Assembly (NCBI GenBank): GCA_039704465.1
Contig: JASFAU010000008.1
Span: 744,001-808,000, forward strand
Direction of reading: 5' to 3'
DNA length: 64,000 nt
Source of the DNA: Plasmodiophora brassicae
Taxonomy: Eukaryota > Endomyxa > Phytomyxea > Plasmodiophorida > Plasmodiophoridae
Position numbers and translations under genes: made by a program. Numbering within the stretch: the stretch's first letter is position 1; the number at the start of each line of letters is the position of its first letter. This document shows positions 10,093 to 20,618 of the stretch, piece by piece. The notes beneath the pieces are model-generated. The model saw only the letters and a program-made list of their open reading frames with translations, did not search any database and was not told where the DNA came from.

Positions 10093-10438
10093 GTCCTAGT
10101 CGACCATGCTACAAACGAACGGTGCATCCCACGACGCCACATCCAGTGGCGGTTCTTTGAGCCCTGGCTTCCCGAAAGCAGGGGTACGTTCTGCCAACTT
10201 GTGAAGGCATCTAGCAGCGACACTGAACGTGATGCTAGGAGCAGGAGCAGTGCGCTCAGGGACAGCGCGTCCGCAGATGCTGGCAGAGACACAAGGGCTG
10301 ACGCGTACTGAGGAACACGGGCGCTGTGATCTGCAAGGGCGGAACCAGTAAGAGCATTCGCTGCAACGCAGCACCGATCTTGTAGGCTGATCGAGTGATC
10401 GTCGTCAGCCGCAAACGCAGCGCGCACAGGTCGGTCGA

Positions 10439-11646
10439 ATGAGGAACGCCGACTTGGAGCTCCGCCCCGAACTCAGCGCGGCATTTCTGCTCCGATGCCA
10501 ATTGGCTCCGGTGCCAGCTTGCGTTTGGACCCTGGCCTTGCAGGCAGCATCCGGTTGTCATTCAATGCAACCTTGGTTGCCTGTTGGTGTCCCGAGTGGT
10601 TACCAGGTCCCGAAACGATGTCGATCTCCCACTCAGGATGAGGGACAACGTATCAGCAGACGGCTGGCACATGTAGCCAATGAGTTCAAGTGCGGCAAGA
10701 TATTTGGACCGCACCTTATCTGTCCGATAGACGAAAGTGTTGATCTTGAATACCTATCGGCCAGTTACAGCTTCGCTCCCTTCTTCGTCGCAGAGGGCAA
10801 TCTGTTCGTCAGGGAGGCCATGCAAACGGAAACACACCGACAGGCTTCACCACTGCTGCTAAATGCCCTGACTGGAATCATCAACGCCGACTGGCACGCG
10901 TCAAAGAAAGGTGTTGTACTGAACGTCAACAGCAACGTCGCTGGTAATACCGCAGCGCTTCCTTTCCATGGGCGACCTTTGACGCGCGACACGGCTAGTT
11001 ACGAGAGTCACAAACGACCCGAAGAAGCCTGACGCGGAGCTGTGCGCTACGATAGCAAGCCGTCCAACTGCAAATCCGAACAACGTAAGGCCACAATTTG
11101 TTGAACATGCAAGCGACGACTTTGACATGGCTGTGTTCGCAGAAGCCTAATACTTTCGTCGAGGCGACCGTCACCGATGGGCATCGGAAGAACCCGAAAC
11201 AGAACGCCAGGTCATATCTCACGAACTCTGATATCGCGTCCGGTCTTGTATGCGCCATATGGATAGGGATCGACCACCGCCTTCTCACGATGGAAGGTCT
11301 TGCCTTTTCCAAACAGTCATATCAGGTATACTCGAACGCGCCGTTAACCGGACGCATTGACTTACCGTTCAAACAGGTCATTGTGTGGACCCGTGACGAG
11401 GCCGGTCGAATGTATCAGGAGGCGAACATCTACTTTGGCGACGCCGATGACAATCAAAGGGACCTGGATCTGCCTGTGTGGCCGTTTCTCTTCCCAGTGA
11501 AACCATCGACACTGGGAATTGAGACGGACGCCCGACTGCGATTGAACACGATAACGATCAAGGAAACACTCGACGGGTGCATTCGCAGGGATCGATCACC
11601 GGCTCCTGTTGTGTCGCTCCGAAGCGGTCGTCGTAAGAAAAAGTAG
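10439..11646 (+). CDS. hypothetical protein, three exons
   Basis: From ATG 10439 an open exon runs to about 10940, followed by two introns: one with donor GGTAATAC and acceptor CGGCTAG, and a second GTAAGG..TTCGCAG of about 60 nt. The joined protein (about 350 aa) ends SLRSGRRKKK. The middle contains KCGKIFGPHLICPIDESVDLEY and the C-terminal exon is strand-rich (MYQEANIYFGDADDN, PVWPFLFPVKPSTLG). I recognise no domain. The spliced frame is consistent and codon use resembles neighbours. The basic C-terminus hints at a nucleic-acid-binding or nuclear protein. The N-terminal 60 residues are Cys/Pro-rich and may not be coding. Confidence 0.55.
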
Positions 11647-11728
11647 ACGTTATGCTGAACCGTGCCGGCCGAGTAAACAATAGCAATCGCATAGTCATGG
11701 AACCGAGCAGCACGGTCAGTTCGAAGGC

Positions 11729-12172
11729 GTGGACAAAGTAGCGGTGGACGCGCTTCGAGCTAAGGCCGACCTTGGCAAGCCCGCGCTTAACAACGCCGGT
11801 CAACCCATGTACTGGCGTCCGTTCATGCACGAGCTCGTGCTGATTGGCGCTGATAAGCAAGCTAGCTACCCAGCGAAGACGATGGCAAGCTCTGCGGGAT
11901 CCCTTTCGCCGTCGACTCGCCCGACGTGGTTCGCAGCCCTGGCACACTGAGAATCAAGGGTGCCCCTGCTGTAGAGTATGACGCGGACGTTGCGTGGAAC
12001 CGCTGTCAACGATCTGCGCCGGTGCACACTGACGGTTCGCTGTTACGGGAGAGCCCGGCAAAACCACGTCTTGATCGGCTCGGGGCCCACGGGGCGGGGG
12101 GAGGGCGGGGGCATATTTGAGCTGCTGTCGAAGGCGCTCGCGCATCAGCAGGTGGGCAGCGAACCGTCGTGA
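11729..12172 (+). CDS. possible short gene, unresolved
   Basis: Three overlapping plus-strand open segments read like coding sequence in shifted frames: GKPALNNAGQPMYWRPFMHEL, then PFAVDSPDVVRSPGTLRIKGA, then LTVRCYGRARQNHVLIGSG ending QVGSEPS. The last is weakly like a C2-domain strand pair, but too short to claim. I could not find splice sites joining all three. It may be a real small gene with introns or a decayed one. Confidence 0.25.
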
Positions 12173-14529
12173 TGCTGGGTGGGCCGCAGATGGTCGTCCT
12201 CAGGGGTCTGGCCATCGCATCGGTGGCGTGGTTGGCTGCTAGTGCAATGGCGCATGCTGATGCGGCCTGCAATGCCATGCGTGACGTGGGAAACGTGGAC
12301 GACGACGTGGCCGGCGGAGCAACCTGCGGCATCGAGGTCGAAAGCTGGACCGATACGACAAGGCACAATCCGCCTTTCCAGGCAGCGCTAGCCGCGCTCC
12401 TCCAGTCAGGGGACGATGACGATGACCACAATCACGAACTGGAGACTGATCGGTACAACGAGCTGATCAGCACCTGTCGGCACCTTGCCCTGGATCCCGA
12501 CACCGATGTCAACAGGCCTGTGCGTACGCCCGATGGATCGGTTGTCCCCTCCATCCACATTGCTGCCACCGTGGGCACGCCCGAGCTCCTCCGCGCAATC
12601 CTCGATCGCAGCCCTTCCTCCATCAACGTTGTCTCAGAGGGCATGACCGCTCTCGACGACTGCGCTGTGTCAGAATTCGACGCCCAGATGCTGCAGGACG
12701 ACGTCGACCTGGCGCGGTTACGGGCGAACCGCGATCTGCTGGTCTTCGAGAAAGGCGCGGACCTCTGGGCCAGTGACATCCCGGTGGCGTTCATCCTGTC
12801 GTCGTCCCTGGACATCACGATGATGTACTTGAATCAGGCGGGCGACCTCGGGCAAGTCGTCAACGCCCGCCACCTGGTGCTGTACCGTCAGATGTCGGGG
12901 GGCAACTCGACCCAGACGTCGTCGGCCGTCGTTGACGCAAGCGCGCTACTGGCAGCGGTCCTGTCCGGCCACGAAGACATCGCCAATGTCCTGATCGATG
13001 CCGGCGCCGACGTCACGGTGACCGGCAGCGTGTACCCAGACACAAGCAACGTACCCCTGGTCCTGCATGCGGTTATCAGGGGCGGCCTGTCGACCGGCCT
13101 GATCCGCAAGCTGGTGTCGCATCCCGACATCCAGATCGACGCGCTAGAGGATGGCATCGCCCCGTTATCCGTCGCGTTGCATTGCATCGAGATCGGAACG
13201 AACGCGGAGCACTACCTGGACGTTGTCGACCTGCTGTTGGACCATGGAGCCAGCCCTACCGGCAACACTCTCAACGAGGCGTCGCCGTACTACCCCGAGG
13301 TGCATCGTCGGCTACGAAGGCGCCGGCGGGCGTATGCGCGTCCCGACCCTCGTCGCGAGGTGTTCGAGCGTATCCGGGCGCAGGACCTGGGTCGAGTACG
13401 ACAGATCTGCAGGGCTTACCCGTACTGGCATGCCTGGTGGGACGACGAAGGGCGATCGGCGCTCGACGTCGTCGTCGGCAACCTGTGGTCCCGCCGATGG
13501 ATGGAGCTGGCCCTCGACCTGATTCGCGCGTCTCCACATCCTGGCGACCCTCGATCGCTTGCCATAGCGTTCCGTTTCGGGTCCCTGAACCTCGTGAACT
13601 CCATCCTAGCCAAGAACCCGGCGCTGGTCCATCGTCGCGACGCGAATGGCATGACGCCGCTGGCGATCTGCTCCTGCGCCCTGTACTGGCGGCGCCACAC
13701 GCGTGACGCCCAACGCCTCCGCTCCATCCGCAACGCGCTCGTCCAGCGCTGGCGCGCTGACATCGACCCGCTCTCCTTCATCTTCGCAGTCGACCTCGAT
13801 ATCACGATGGCGTACCTGGCGATGAACAACGGGTCGGGGATCGATGCCGCCTTCGTGTTTGGCCCGGCGGGCAACGGGCGGGCCCCGCGCCTGGTGCCTC
13901 CTGGCACCCAGGGAGCCACAGCTCTGCACATGGCGCTCAACGGCAACACGTACTACAACGAAGAGATCGCAATGTTCCTCATCGACCAAGGCGCTGGCGT
14001 GGACACTATGGACGGTCGGGGTCGCACGCCTCTCCAGATGGCCCGCCAAGCCAACCTGCCTTCCGTTGTGCAGCGCATCCTGTCGGTGACCGCTGGCACG
14101 AACCGCCCTGGGTCGCGTGCCTGCCCTGGCGCTCAAACAGGTCCACAACGGATGACAGAGGGCCTGGGCGACAGGGGCACCGGGGCCGGGTCCAACGTTC
14201 GTCACGTCATGGCCTATATGGGTGCTCGTGCCGTCCCAGCGGCACTTGTCCTGACTGGTTTGACCCATTTCGCCGCGACCCGTCTCCCTCGTCCACCTCG
14301 TGTCGAGAACGTTCCGCGTGCTCGTCCATTGTCAGCGATGGAGGAGTTGTTCGTCGGCGGGACGACCGCCGTCGTCACAGCCGCCATTCGCAACACGCTC
14401 CTCGCCCCCCGCCCCAGGTCTCGGGACCGTCCCAGATCGTCATGTGCATCCCCAGCGCCGGGTTTCGCGGCGTCTGCTGCCATCGTCATCGCCGTTGTCG
14501 TCGCCGGCCATGTCGTCGCCCTCTTCTGA
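12172..14529 (+). CDS. secreted or membrane ankyrin-repeat protein
   Basis: Intronless and about 780 aa. In-frame ATGs lie at 12172 and 12190; the second gives a clean signal peptide (VLRGLAIASVAWLAASAMAHA, cleavage before or after DA). Ankyrin-type repeats follow, for example VLSGHEDIANVLIDAGADV, LDVVDLLLDHGASP and ATALHMALNGNTYYNEEIAMF with LIDQGAGVDTMDGRGRTPLQM. Linkers are Arg-rich (RRLRRRRRAYARPD). Three hydrophobic stretches close the protein (around VPAALVLTGL, FVGGTTAVVTAAI and the terminal AAIVIAVVVAGHVVALF), so it may be membrane-anchored by its tail. Ankyrin repeats bind proteins. With a secretory signal in an intracellular parasite it is an effector candidate, but that is inference. 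Confidence 0.85.
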   Translation: MLGGPQMVVLRGLAIASVAWLAASAMAHADAACNAMRDVGNVDDDVAGGATCGIEVESWTDTTRHNPPFQAALAALLQSGDDDDDHNHELETDRYNELISTCRHLALDPDTDVNRPVRTPDGSVVPSIHIAATVGTPELLRAILDRSPSSINVVSEGMTALDDCAVSEFDAQMLQDDVDLARLRANRDLLVFEKGADLWASDIPVAFILSSSLDITMMYLNQAGDLGQVVNARHLVLYRQMSGGNSTQTSSAVVDASALLAAVLSGHEDIANVLIDAGADVTVTGSVYPDTSNVPLVLHAVIRGGLSTGLIRKLVSHPDIQIDALEDGIAPLSVALHCIEIGTNAEHYLDVVDLLLDHGASPTGNTLNEASPYYPEVHRRLRRRRRAYARPDPRREVFERIRAQDLGRVRQICRAYPYWHAWWDDEGRSALDVVVGNLWSRRWMELALDLIRASPHPGDPRSLAIAFRFGSLNLVNSILAKNPALVHRRDANGMTPLAICSCALYWRRHTRDAQRLRSIRNALVQRWRADIDPLSFIFAVDLDITMAYLAMNNGSGIDAAFVFGPAGNGRAPRLVPPGTQGATALHMALNGNTYYNEEIAMFLIDQGAGVDTMDGRGRTPLQMARQANLPSVVQRILSVTAGTNRPGSRACPGAQTGPQRMTEGLGDRGTGAGSNVRHVMAYMGARAVPAALVLTGLTHFAATRLPRPPRVENVPRARPLSAMEELFVGGTTAVVTAAIRNTLLAPRPRSRDRPRSSCASPAPGFAASAAIVIAVVVAGHVVALF

Positions 14530-14663
14530 CATGAACACGCCAGGTTGGGTCGACCTCACGAGTACTGTTCGCGCAGCGATGTAGGAAACAAGCGACTAGG
14601 GAACACGTTTATTTGCCGGGTCAAGGTACAACGGGCCACAGGTACAGGCAGCAAGGTGGCGTC

Positions 14664-15131
14664 CTACACGACCGGGATGGCGTCGGCGCTGCCGTTGGCC
14701 AGCTCCAGGAGGCCGATCTGGGCGGTGACCTCGCTTGGGGCGCTCGTCGACGGCTGCATGATGTCCTCAAACTCGGCGCGGCAGACGTGCGAGCGGCGCA
14801 AGCGCTTGCAACGCTGGCACGGGCTCCCGTCGTCGCATCGAGACTTGGCGCGTCGGCAGGACATGCAGGCGGAGGACGTGCGCGGCAGCTGGGACGGACG
14901 CGTGCCCGTTCGCGTACGCGCAGGGCACTCGCGATCCACGCACGTCAGGCCGTGTCGAACGCAGCGGGGGCAGGGGCGCTCGGTGCCGCACTTGGCCTTC
15001 GCCTTGACACAGCACCTGCACGCCACGTCTGTCGACTTGCGCGGCCGCTTGCCAACGTGGAACGGCGCCGGCGTCGTCAGGAACAGGTCGGCGTCAGATG
15101 GTGGAGCGGCCAGCGCGTCGTCGACCTCCAT
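14664..15131 (-). CDS. tandem Zn2Cys6 binuclear cluster protein
   Basis: From ATG 15131 (MEVDDALAAPPS) the protein is 155 aa, intronless. It contains two complete Zn2Cys6 clusters. The first reads CRCCVKAKAKCGTERPC then PRCVRHGLTC (spacing C-x2-C-x6-C-x5-C-x2-C-x6-C). The second reads CMSCRRAKSRCDDGSPC then QRCKRLRRSHVC. This fold binds DNA in fungal Gal4-type regulators, usually as one cluster per chain. Here two clusters sit about 28 residues apart with no fungal-type middle homology region. The basic KRPRKS before the first cluster is a possible nuclear signal. It is likely a DNA-binding regulator; target and sign are unknown. It lies downstream of and in the same direction as SERINC. Confidence 0.82.
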   Translation of the reverse strand: MEVDDALAAPPSDADLFLTTPAPFHVGKRPRKSTDVACRCCVKAKAKCGTERPCPRCVRHGLTCVDRECPARTRTGTRPSQLPRTSSACMSCRRAKSRCDDGSPCQRCKRLRRSHVCRAEFEDIMQPSTSAPSEVTAQIGLLELANGSADAIPVV

Positions 15132-15317
15132 GGGGCGATGAGCGATTAGGCGAATGACCGGGGAGCGGCGTTCCGACAGGGGTGACGCGCCTGTCGGCGG
15201 ATTCGGATGCCTGCTTAAGGGTGGCGGCGTCCTGATTCGGCCGATCGCCCTCAACAATAATAGGGAGGCGCTTCAGGGCCACATGTTTGGCCCCGTACGT
15301 AACCGAGCGGCGTCCGT

Positions 15318-16752
15318 TTATGATGCGTTGATATCGACGCCAAAGTCCCGATCGGGGAGACACCTCGGGGCGCACAGCGTCCACAGGTACAGGAGGGCTG
15401 TGCAAACGGGCGTTAGCGAGGGGGGCGCTGACACAGTCCAACGGACGGGCGCGCGTACTCGTTGCCCAGGTGGTCGTGAGCGCGACCCACATCACCGGTG
15501 CGCCGACGCCCCGCTGGCTGGAGTTGCTTTCATCGTTAGGGATCGCAGTGGCCCAGCCCGACACCGCCATCGTTATGTACAGGGACGACAGGGCCATCAG
15601 TAAATGGAACTGGGCATTGGAGAACCGCAGCGTGGCCATTTGCTCCTCGTCGAGGTGGCCGATTGGCTGGGAGGCTTGTTCCGCATCGGCTGGCGGGTCC
15701 GCCTCGGTCGTGACGTCCAGCGCGGGGCGGCCCTCGCCGAACAGCGTCGTTCTCGACAGGCTGAACGCGCTCCAGCAGAGGGTGACCGCCGTAATAACCA
15801 ATCCCCATGTACTGAATGCGGTCAGGCTGACGCCGGACCGGTTGCAGGCGGACGGATCCGCGCTCAGGGCGCCATACATTGTGAACGTGTTGTACGCGAA
15901 CATGACCGACGACGTCAGCAACGTGCCATGCGGAGCAAAGCTCGACAATGCCAGGGCGGTGTAGAGTACGGCCGCCAGCAAGTTGACCGTGATAACGGCC
16001 TGCTGGAACCCGCACGCGTCACCGACGGCGAACCACGAATAGAAGAACGCAGTGACAACGACGGATCCGAACCAGAGGGTCGCCGACACGACGACAACGG
16101 CGATCAGCCATGGGCGCTCCTCTGTTGACGTCCACGAGCTGTTCCAGTCGTACGAGAACGATATCAGCACCATAATCTGCAGCAGAAGGAAGACCCCTAA
16201 CGCCCCTGTGATCAGTTCTGCTCGCGTGTACGACGGGATCGCCCCACGGGCCGACCTGCTCCACCCAGAGCGAACTTGGCGAACCCGTCGTCAAAGCTGT
16301 TCGGCAGCAGGAACGCGAACACGATGAGCACAAGCCAGAACAGCAGCTTCAAAGGGGCGTGCCCGAAATGGAACGGACCATGGGCAGCTGACATGACACC
16401 CATGATGACGAAGAACGCAAACATCTGCAACAGACAGGTCGGTCGTCGGCGGGCGGCAGGCATCGGTCCCACGTACGGCAATGCATATCCGGAACGCGGC
16501 ATGCACCTGGAAACACCCGGCAGACACGCAGGACGCCATCGAGAATAGGTCCATGCGCTGGAACAGGCTGCCGCTGGCGTACCGGGCCAGCAGCGCCAGC
16601 AGCGCCGACAGGAACACGATGACGACGTAGAACAGTTTCGCGCCGCGCGACGTCGACATGGACGACCCGAGCGACCTGCACGCGGCGGTGGCGGCGCACG
16701 ACCCCAGGCACGACCCTAGGCAGGCGCATGGCGCCGACAGGATCGCGCCCAT
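15318..16752 (-). CDS. SERINC/TMS1-family membrane protein
   Basis: Serine incorporators are conserved multi-pass membrane proteins linked to phospholipid scrambling and phosphatidylserine or sphingolipid metabolism. Start ATG 16752 gives the family N-terminus MGAILSAPCACLGSC. Introns of about 45-65 nt join SAGCFQVHAAFRICIA to MFAFFVIMGVMSAAHGPF, then FAKFALE to LITGALGVFLLLQIMVL, and near the end TTTWAT to LLYLWTLCAPRCLPDRDF, the conserved family tail ending at TAA 15318. Conserved SYDWNSSW and FHLLMALSSLYITM blocks are present. Total about 410 aa with around ten membrane segments, as expected. A strong family call. Confidence 0.93.
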
Positions 16753-16945
16753 GGCCCCCCCACGGGATGATTGCTGACTGCAACGAAGGGTCACGCTGCG
16801 CCGCCTTTGCGACACTTTTGGCAACCCCCGTCTGTCAGGATGTTAAATACATACACAGGTATTGCCGTACGCAGAAAAACGCAGTCGACACTGATCAGCG
16901 GGGCCCGTTTTTCGTTTTACAAAAACCAGACATAGAGAAAGGCCG

Positions 16946-19900
16946 CTACTGCGTGGGCATGTTGATGAGCGTGCTGATCAGAAACGTGATCATTCGGCAG
17001 ATGCCTTGCTGGATGGTGTCGAAGGCGCCGCTCTGCGATTCGACGTTGTCGGCGATCTGGCCCAGGACGCCGGGGATGTGCGACGCGATCTGTTCGTTGC
17101 GGGGCCGGCTGGAGAGTGCCAGCAGCGCCTCACGCAGCCATTCGAGCTGGTCGGTGGTCGTGGCAGGGTCGGACAGATGGAACGAGACTTGCTGCGCCAG
17201 GGAGAGCAGGACAGGTGGGCTGAATTCATGCGGACCACGTTGGTGCAGGCACGAGGGCGACAGGAGGGAACATAGCCAAAGGACCAGCGCCGAGTCACCG
17301 GCGTTCAGCGCCTTGGTGAACGCTTCATCGAGCCGGTTTTGTTCAACAAGGCTGCTCAGGGTAACTTTCAAGTCAGGCGCAGGCGGCGACGAGGCATCGA
17401 GCCCCCGGCGTTCCGCAAGGCGGTCTCGAACATCGTTCAGCAGGTTCAGTATCGATTCGACCGACTCGTTAGAGACCAGAGTGCTGCTCTCGCGCTGCTG
17501 CCTCATCCCAGCCTCCAACGTCGCGTTGATTTGATGGAACATGGTTGAGAAGCTAGCTCGGAACGCGGGTAGTAACTGATCCTTGAAGCTCTCCCGAAAG
17601 CCCTCATGTATCGGCTGCCGAAGAGCCTGCGGAAGCTCCTGCACATAACGGCGCGATCAGCATTTCGAAGCACAGCAACACGGGTTCCAACGACATGCAT
17701 ACAGTTGCCAACGAGTGCACTGCACCTGCAACGACGCGCTCAAGAACAGGGATAACCGACGATTCAACAGCGGCGGAGACGGTTCGCATTATGAACTGCG
17801 TCAGTTCCGGAACAAGTTTGTCGCGAAACTCGGCCTTCACCACAGCGTCTACACGTTCGGGAATGACGTGATTGATTGTCTTTGACACCGACTCCAGGAG
17901 CTTCTTCGTTCGGTGTATCTCCTCCCTTTCGCGAGCCTTCCTGTCGGATTCAAGCTCCGACCGGAACGCTTCGAAATGCTTCGCCATCAGGGCATCCAGG
18001 TCACCAACCGATACAGCCGCATCGGTACCGGCTGCGATTTCGTCGTCAGGTACCGTCCGAATATGCCTCGGTTCAGCCTGGACTCGCGAAGCTAAACTGC
18101 CTCCGGATTGGGATCGCTTCAGGATAGCTGTGGGCGATGGGACCGCAAGGTGCTTTGGTGCACGCTTGGCGGCAGATGATGGAGTGAAAGATCCCATCGG
18201 AGACGCGGGAACGGGAGGAGGTGGCGGCTCCCTTGGCGACGACAAAGGTGCCTCGGAGAGCGGGGACGGGATCTGTGTTGCCACCAGGGAAGTACGTGGT
18301 TCGGACGAGACAAACACCGACGGCTGCTCCGATGGGCTGAGTTGTTGCCCCGTCACGTGGAATACCTGAATGGCGTGGCTCTGCGCAGCGTAGAGCCGCA
18401 GGCCATCGCCGGGTTCGTCGGAAATTGCGCACATTCCCAGAACGAGATGTTGAACGGAGAATGGGCACAGGTGGTCAAAGCGGCACCCAGCTGGGTCCAG
18501 CGGCGGAAGGACTAGATCCAGCTTTTCCGATTGTGCATCTTCCCCAGACTGCGAACTCGCTATGCTCAGGTTCGACTGGGCGTCCTCGTCAGGACGGTCA
18601 GTACTCTTTGAGGTCGCCGACTCGGGCAAGGGCCGACGGAGGACATGCACGATGATAAACCTGAGGACAACGCATCTCAGCACACCACCCACGAACGGAC
18701 TCGTTATCTGGTTACCCAAACTGGTCGTCTCCGTTAAAAGGAACAACGACATGCGACGCCGAAGGATCAACCGTCATAGCCTGAAAGAGTAGTTTGTTCT
18801 TTCCGGGCGAGAAGTCTAGCCTTCCACAAGGCGAATCGCCTTCAACGTCCCAGATCTGAATGTTACGGTGCGAATCGCACTGAATGTACAGCAGGCGATC
18901 GCACGATGGAGATGAAAAGCCAGGCGTTCGAACCCTAACACCAAGGTAAGCAGACCAGCAGGAGCCGTCGATGTTAACCGTGTACCATTTCAGGGAATTA
19001 ATGGAGCGGTCATCATCAGGCGAAAATGTCCGAATCAACGGTTCTGGTCGGCGCCACATCCAAATACAAACAGCGCCATCATCGCCACCGCTACTTAGTT
19101 GCGTGCCATCGGGAGAGAAGCAGATGGTGTTCACAGCCTCTCGATGTCCTACGGGAGCAACCGTTACTCACGGCAGTGTCGAGATACAATGAATTCAACC
19201 TTGCAAGCAGAATACACGTGGATCGGCGGGATTGTTCGTAAACGTCGGTGGCACAGACGGCGTCGTATCGTCATCCGATTCTTCCCCGTCTTCAGGTGAA
19301 ACAACATCCGATAGATCCCATATTTCGACGCTACGGAACACGTCACCGGACAGAAGACAGAACCGAAACAGCGGGGCGTTAGAACCTGGGACCGCGAGCA
19401 AGTGCTATGCACGGTAGCGTCGGATGCCAATCTGAAGCTTTAAACGCTTCCCGATTGGACTTAATTGAGCATATTTGCCGCGACGAAATATCGCCTGCTG
19501 TGGATGACCCATCCGGCGATGATAAGGTACCCGACCTAAACACACGCGTCAGGCAATTATAAGAGCACAGATGCCGAAACGTACTTTTCATCGCCACCGA
19601 TACGCCACAGAATTGCAACGCCGTCCGATGATATGCTCAGGACCAGCGATGGATCCCATGGGCAAACGGATACGTCGATAATTGCTCCTGCATGCCCAGA
19701 CAGCAGCGCACGCGTCTCGTTGATTTGGTTAATGACGCGAATCTTGCCACCTTGGGAAGCTGCCCGCGGGTCGGCTGCACAGGGATTAGACAGCATATAC
19801 CCGTCAATATCATGCGAACGCCACTCACGTTTGATGACATAATACAGGTACGGTGAGCAGACACAGATGACACGGTGGACTGCGTCTGGGGTCGAGGTAT

Positions 19901-20376
19901 TTCGAATCTTTGCGACCTGGGACAGGCCCGAGGGCGTACCCATCACGGTCGTGGAATCAATCTCAAACGTGCTATATGTGCCGCGCAGAACGATTCCAGC
20001 CCTATGCCAGAAGGTTAGACAGCTTGACGATTATGCCTGAGTGGGGAGATAACTTCTTCCTAGTCGGCGATCGGTCTCGGTGCGTGCCTTCAAGCATATC
20101 GTGCAACGACGCCGGCTTGCTTGAAGACTCCCGCTTCAAGGCTCTCGTGCCGCTGTACAGAATAGCCTTCAGCTGTCGGTCCGCTTGACAATCCTCAGGC
20201 GGCGGCGGCGGCGGCGATGGCATCGGTGCGACTTGTGGTGATGCCGACGCCTGCAGCATGTTCAGCAGATTCTGCCCCGCAATCGCACCATCATGCGCCG
20301 TCAGGATCCGCGCGCCCGACGCAGACGATGCAGTCGACGCGGACCGGTACAGGTTGTCGAAGAAATCAGACATCAC
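16946..20376 (-). CDS. EDC4: EDC4/Ge-1-like enhancer of mRNA decapping
   Basis: Ge-1/EDC4 (Varicose in plants) is the scaffold of P-body decapping complexes with DCP1-DCP2. The gene has several minus-strand exons from ATG 20376 (MSDFFDNLYRSAS). After a Pro-rich leader (PSPPPPPPEDC) come WD40 blades such as LLSGHAGAIIDVSVCPWDPS, NTICFSPDGTQLSSGGDDGAV and CDSHRNIQIWDVEGD, then a low-complexity Ser/Pro linker. Next is a charged coiled helix (AFRSELESDRKAREREE, SKTINHVIPERVD) and a C-terminal helical domain (LRQPIHEGFRESFKDQLLPAF, LVEQNRLDEAFTKALNAGD, LEWLREALLALSS). WD40 plus helical repeat plus the family's GFRESF..LLPAFE-like block are diagnostic. About 1,000 aa; exon edges within the WD40 part are approximate. 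Confidence 0.85.
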
Positions 20377-20618
20377 GCTGCTACCTCAAAATGCGCTCTA
20401 CGCGCTCTGCCCTGTCACAGGCTCGCGCGCTCACACAGCCCCTCGGTCGCCGGACGCGATTTTTGGCACCTGCAGCACGGATTTTTCATGCAGCTCCGCC
20501 CTCGGCATGAATCATGAATTCATGATGATGATTCACTTCCGCTGTACATCCCAGGAGAGGGTACCCGTGCGCTGCTCATCAACGAATATACATATAGGAA
20601 ACCGGCGCTGAAATGGTA
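20377..20618. promoter_or_regulatory. EDC4 upstream region with perfect palindrome
   Basis: No gene. It holds the 16-bp perfect palindrome ATCATGAATTCATGAT at 20511-20526, embedded in further ATGAT repeats, about 135 bp upstream of the EDC4 start on the minus strand. It also contains the 3' flank of the next minus-strand gene. Confidence 0.4.

Noticed and set aside
13182..13706. Plus-strand open frame of 174 codons inside the large ankyrin gene
   Set aside because: It is an alternative frame of the ankyrin gene, which is continuous and intronless across the stretch.
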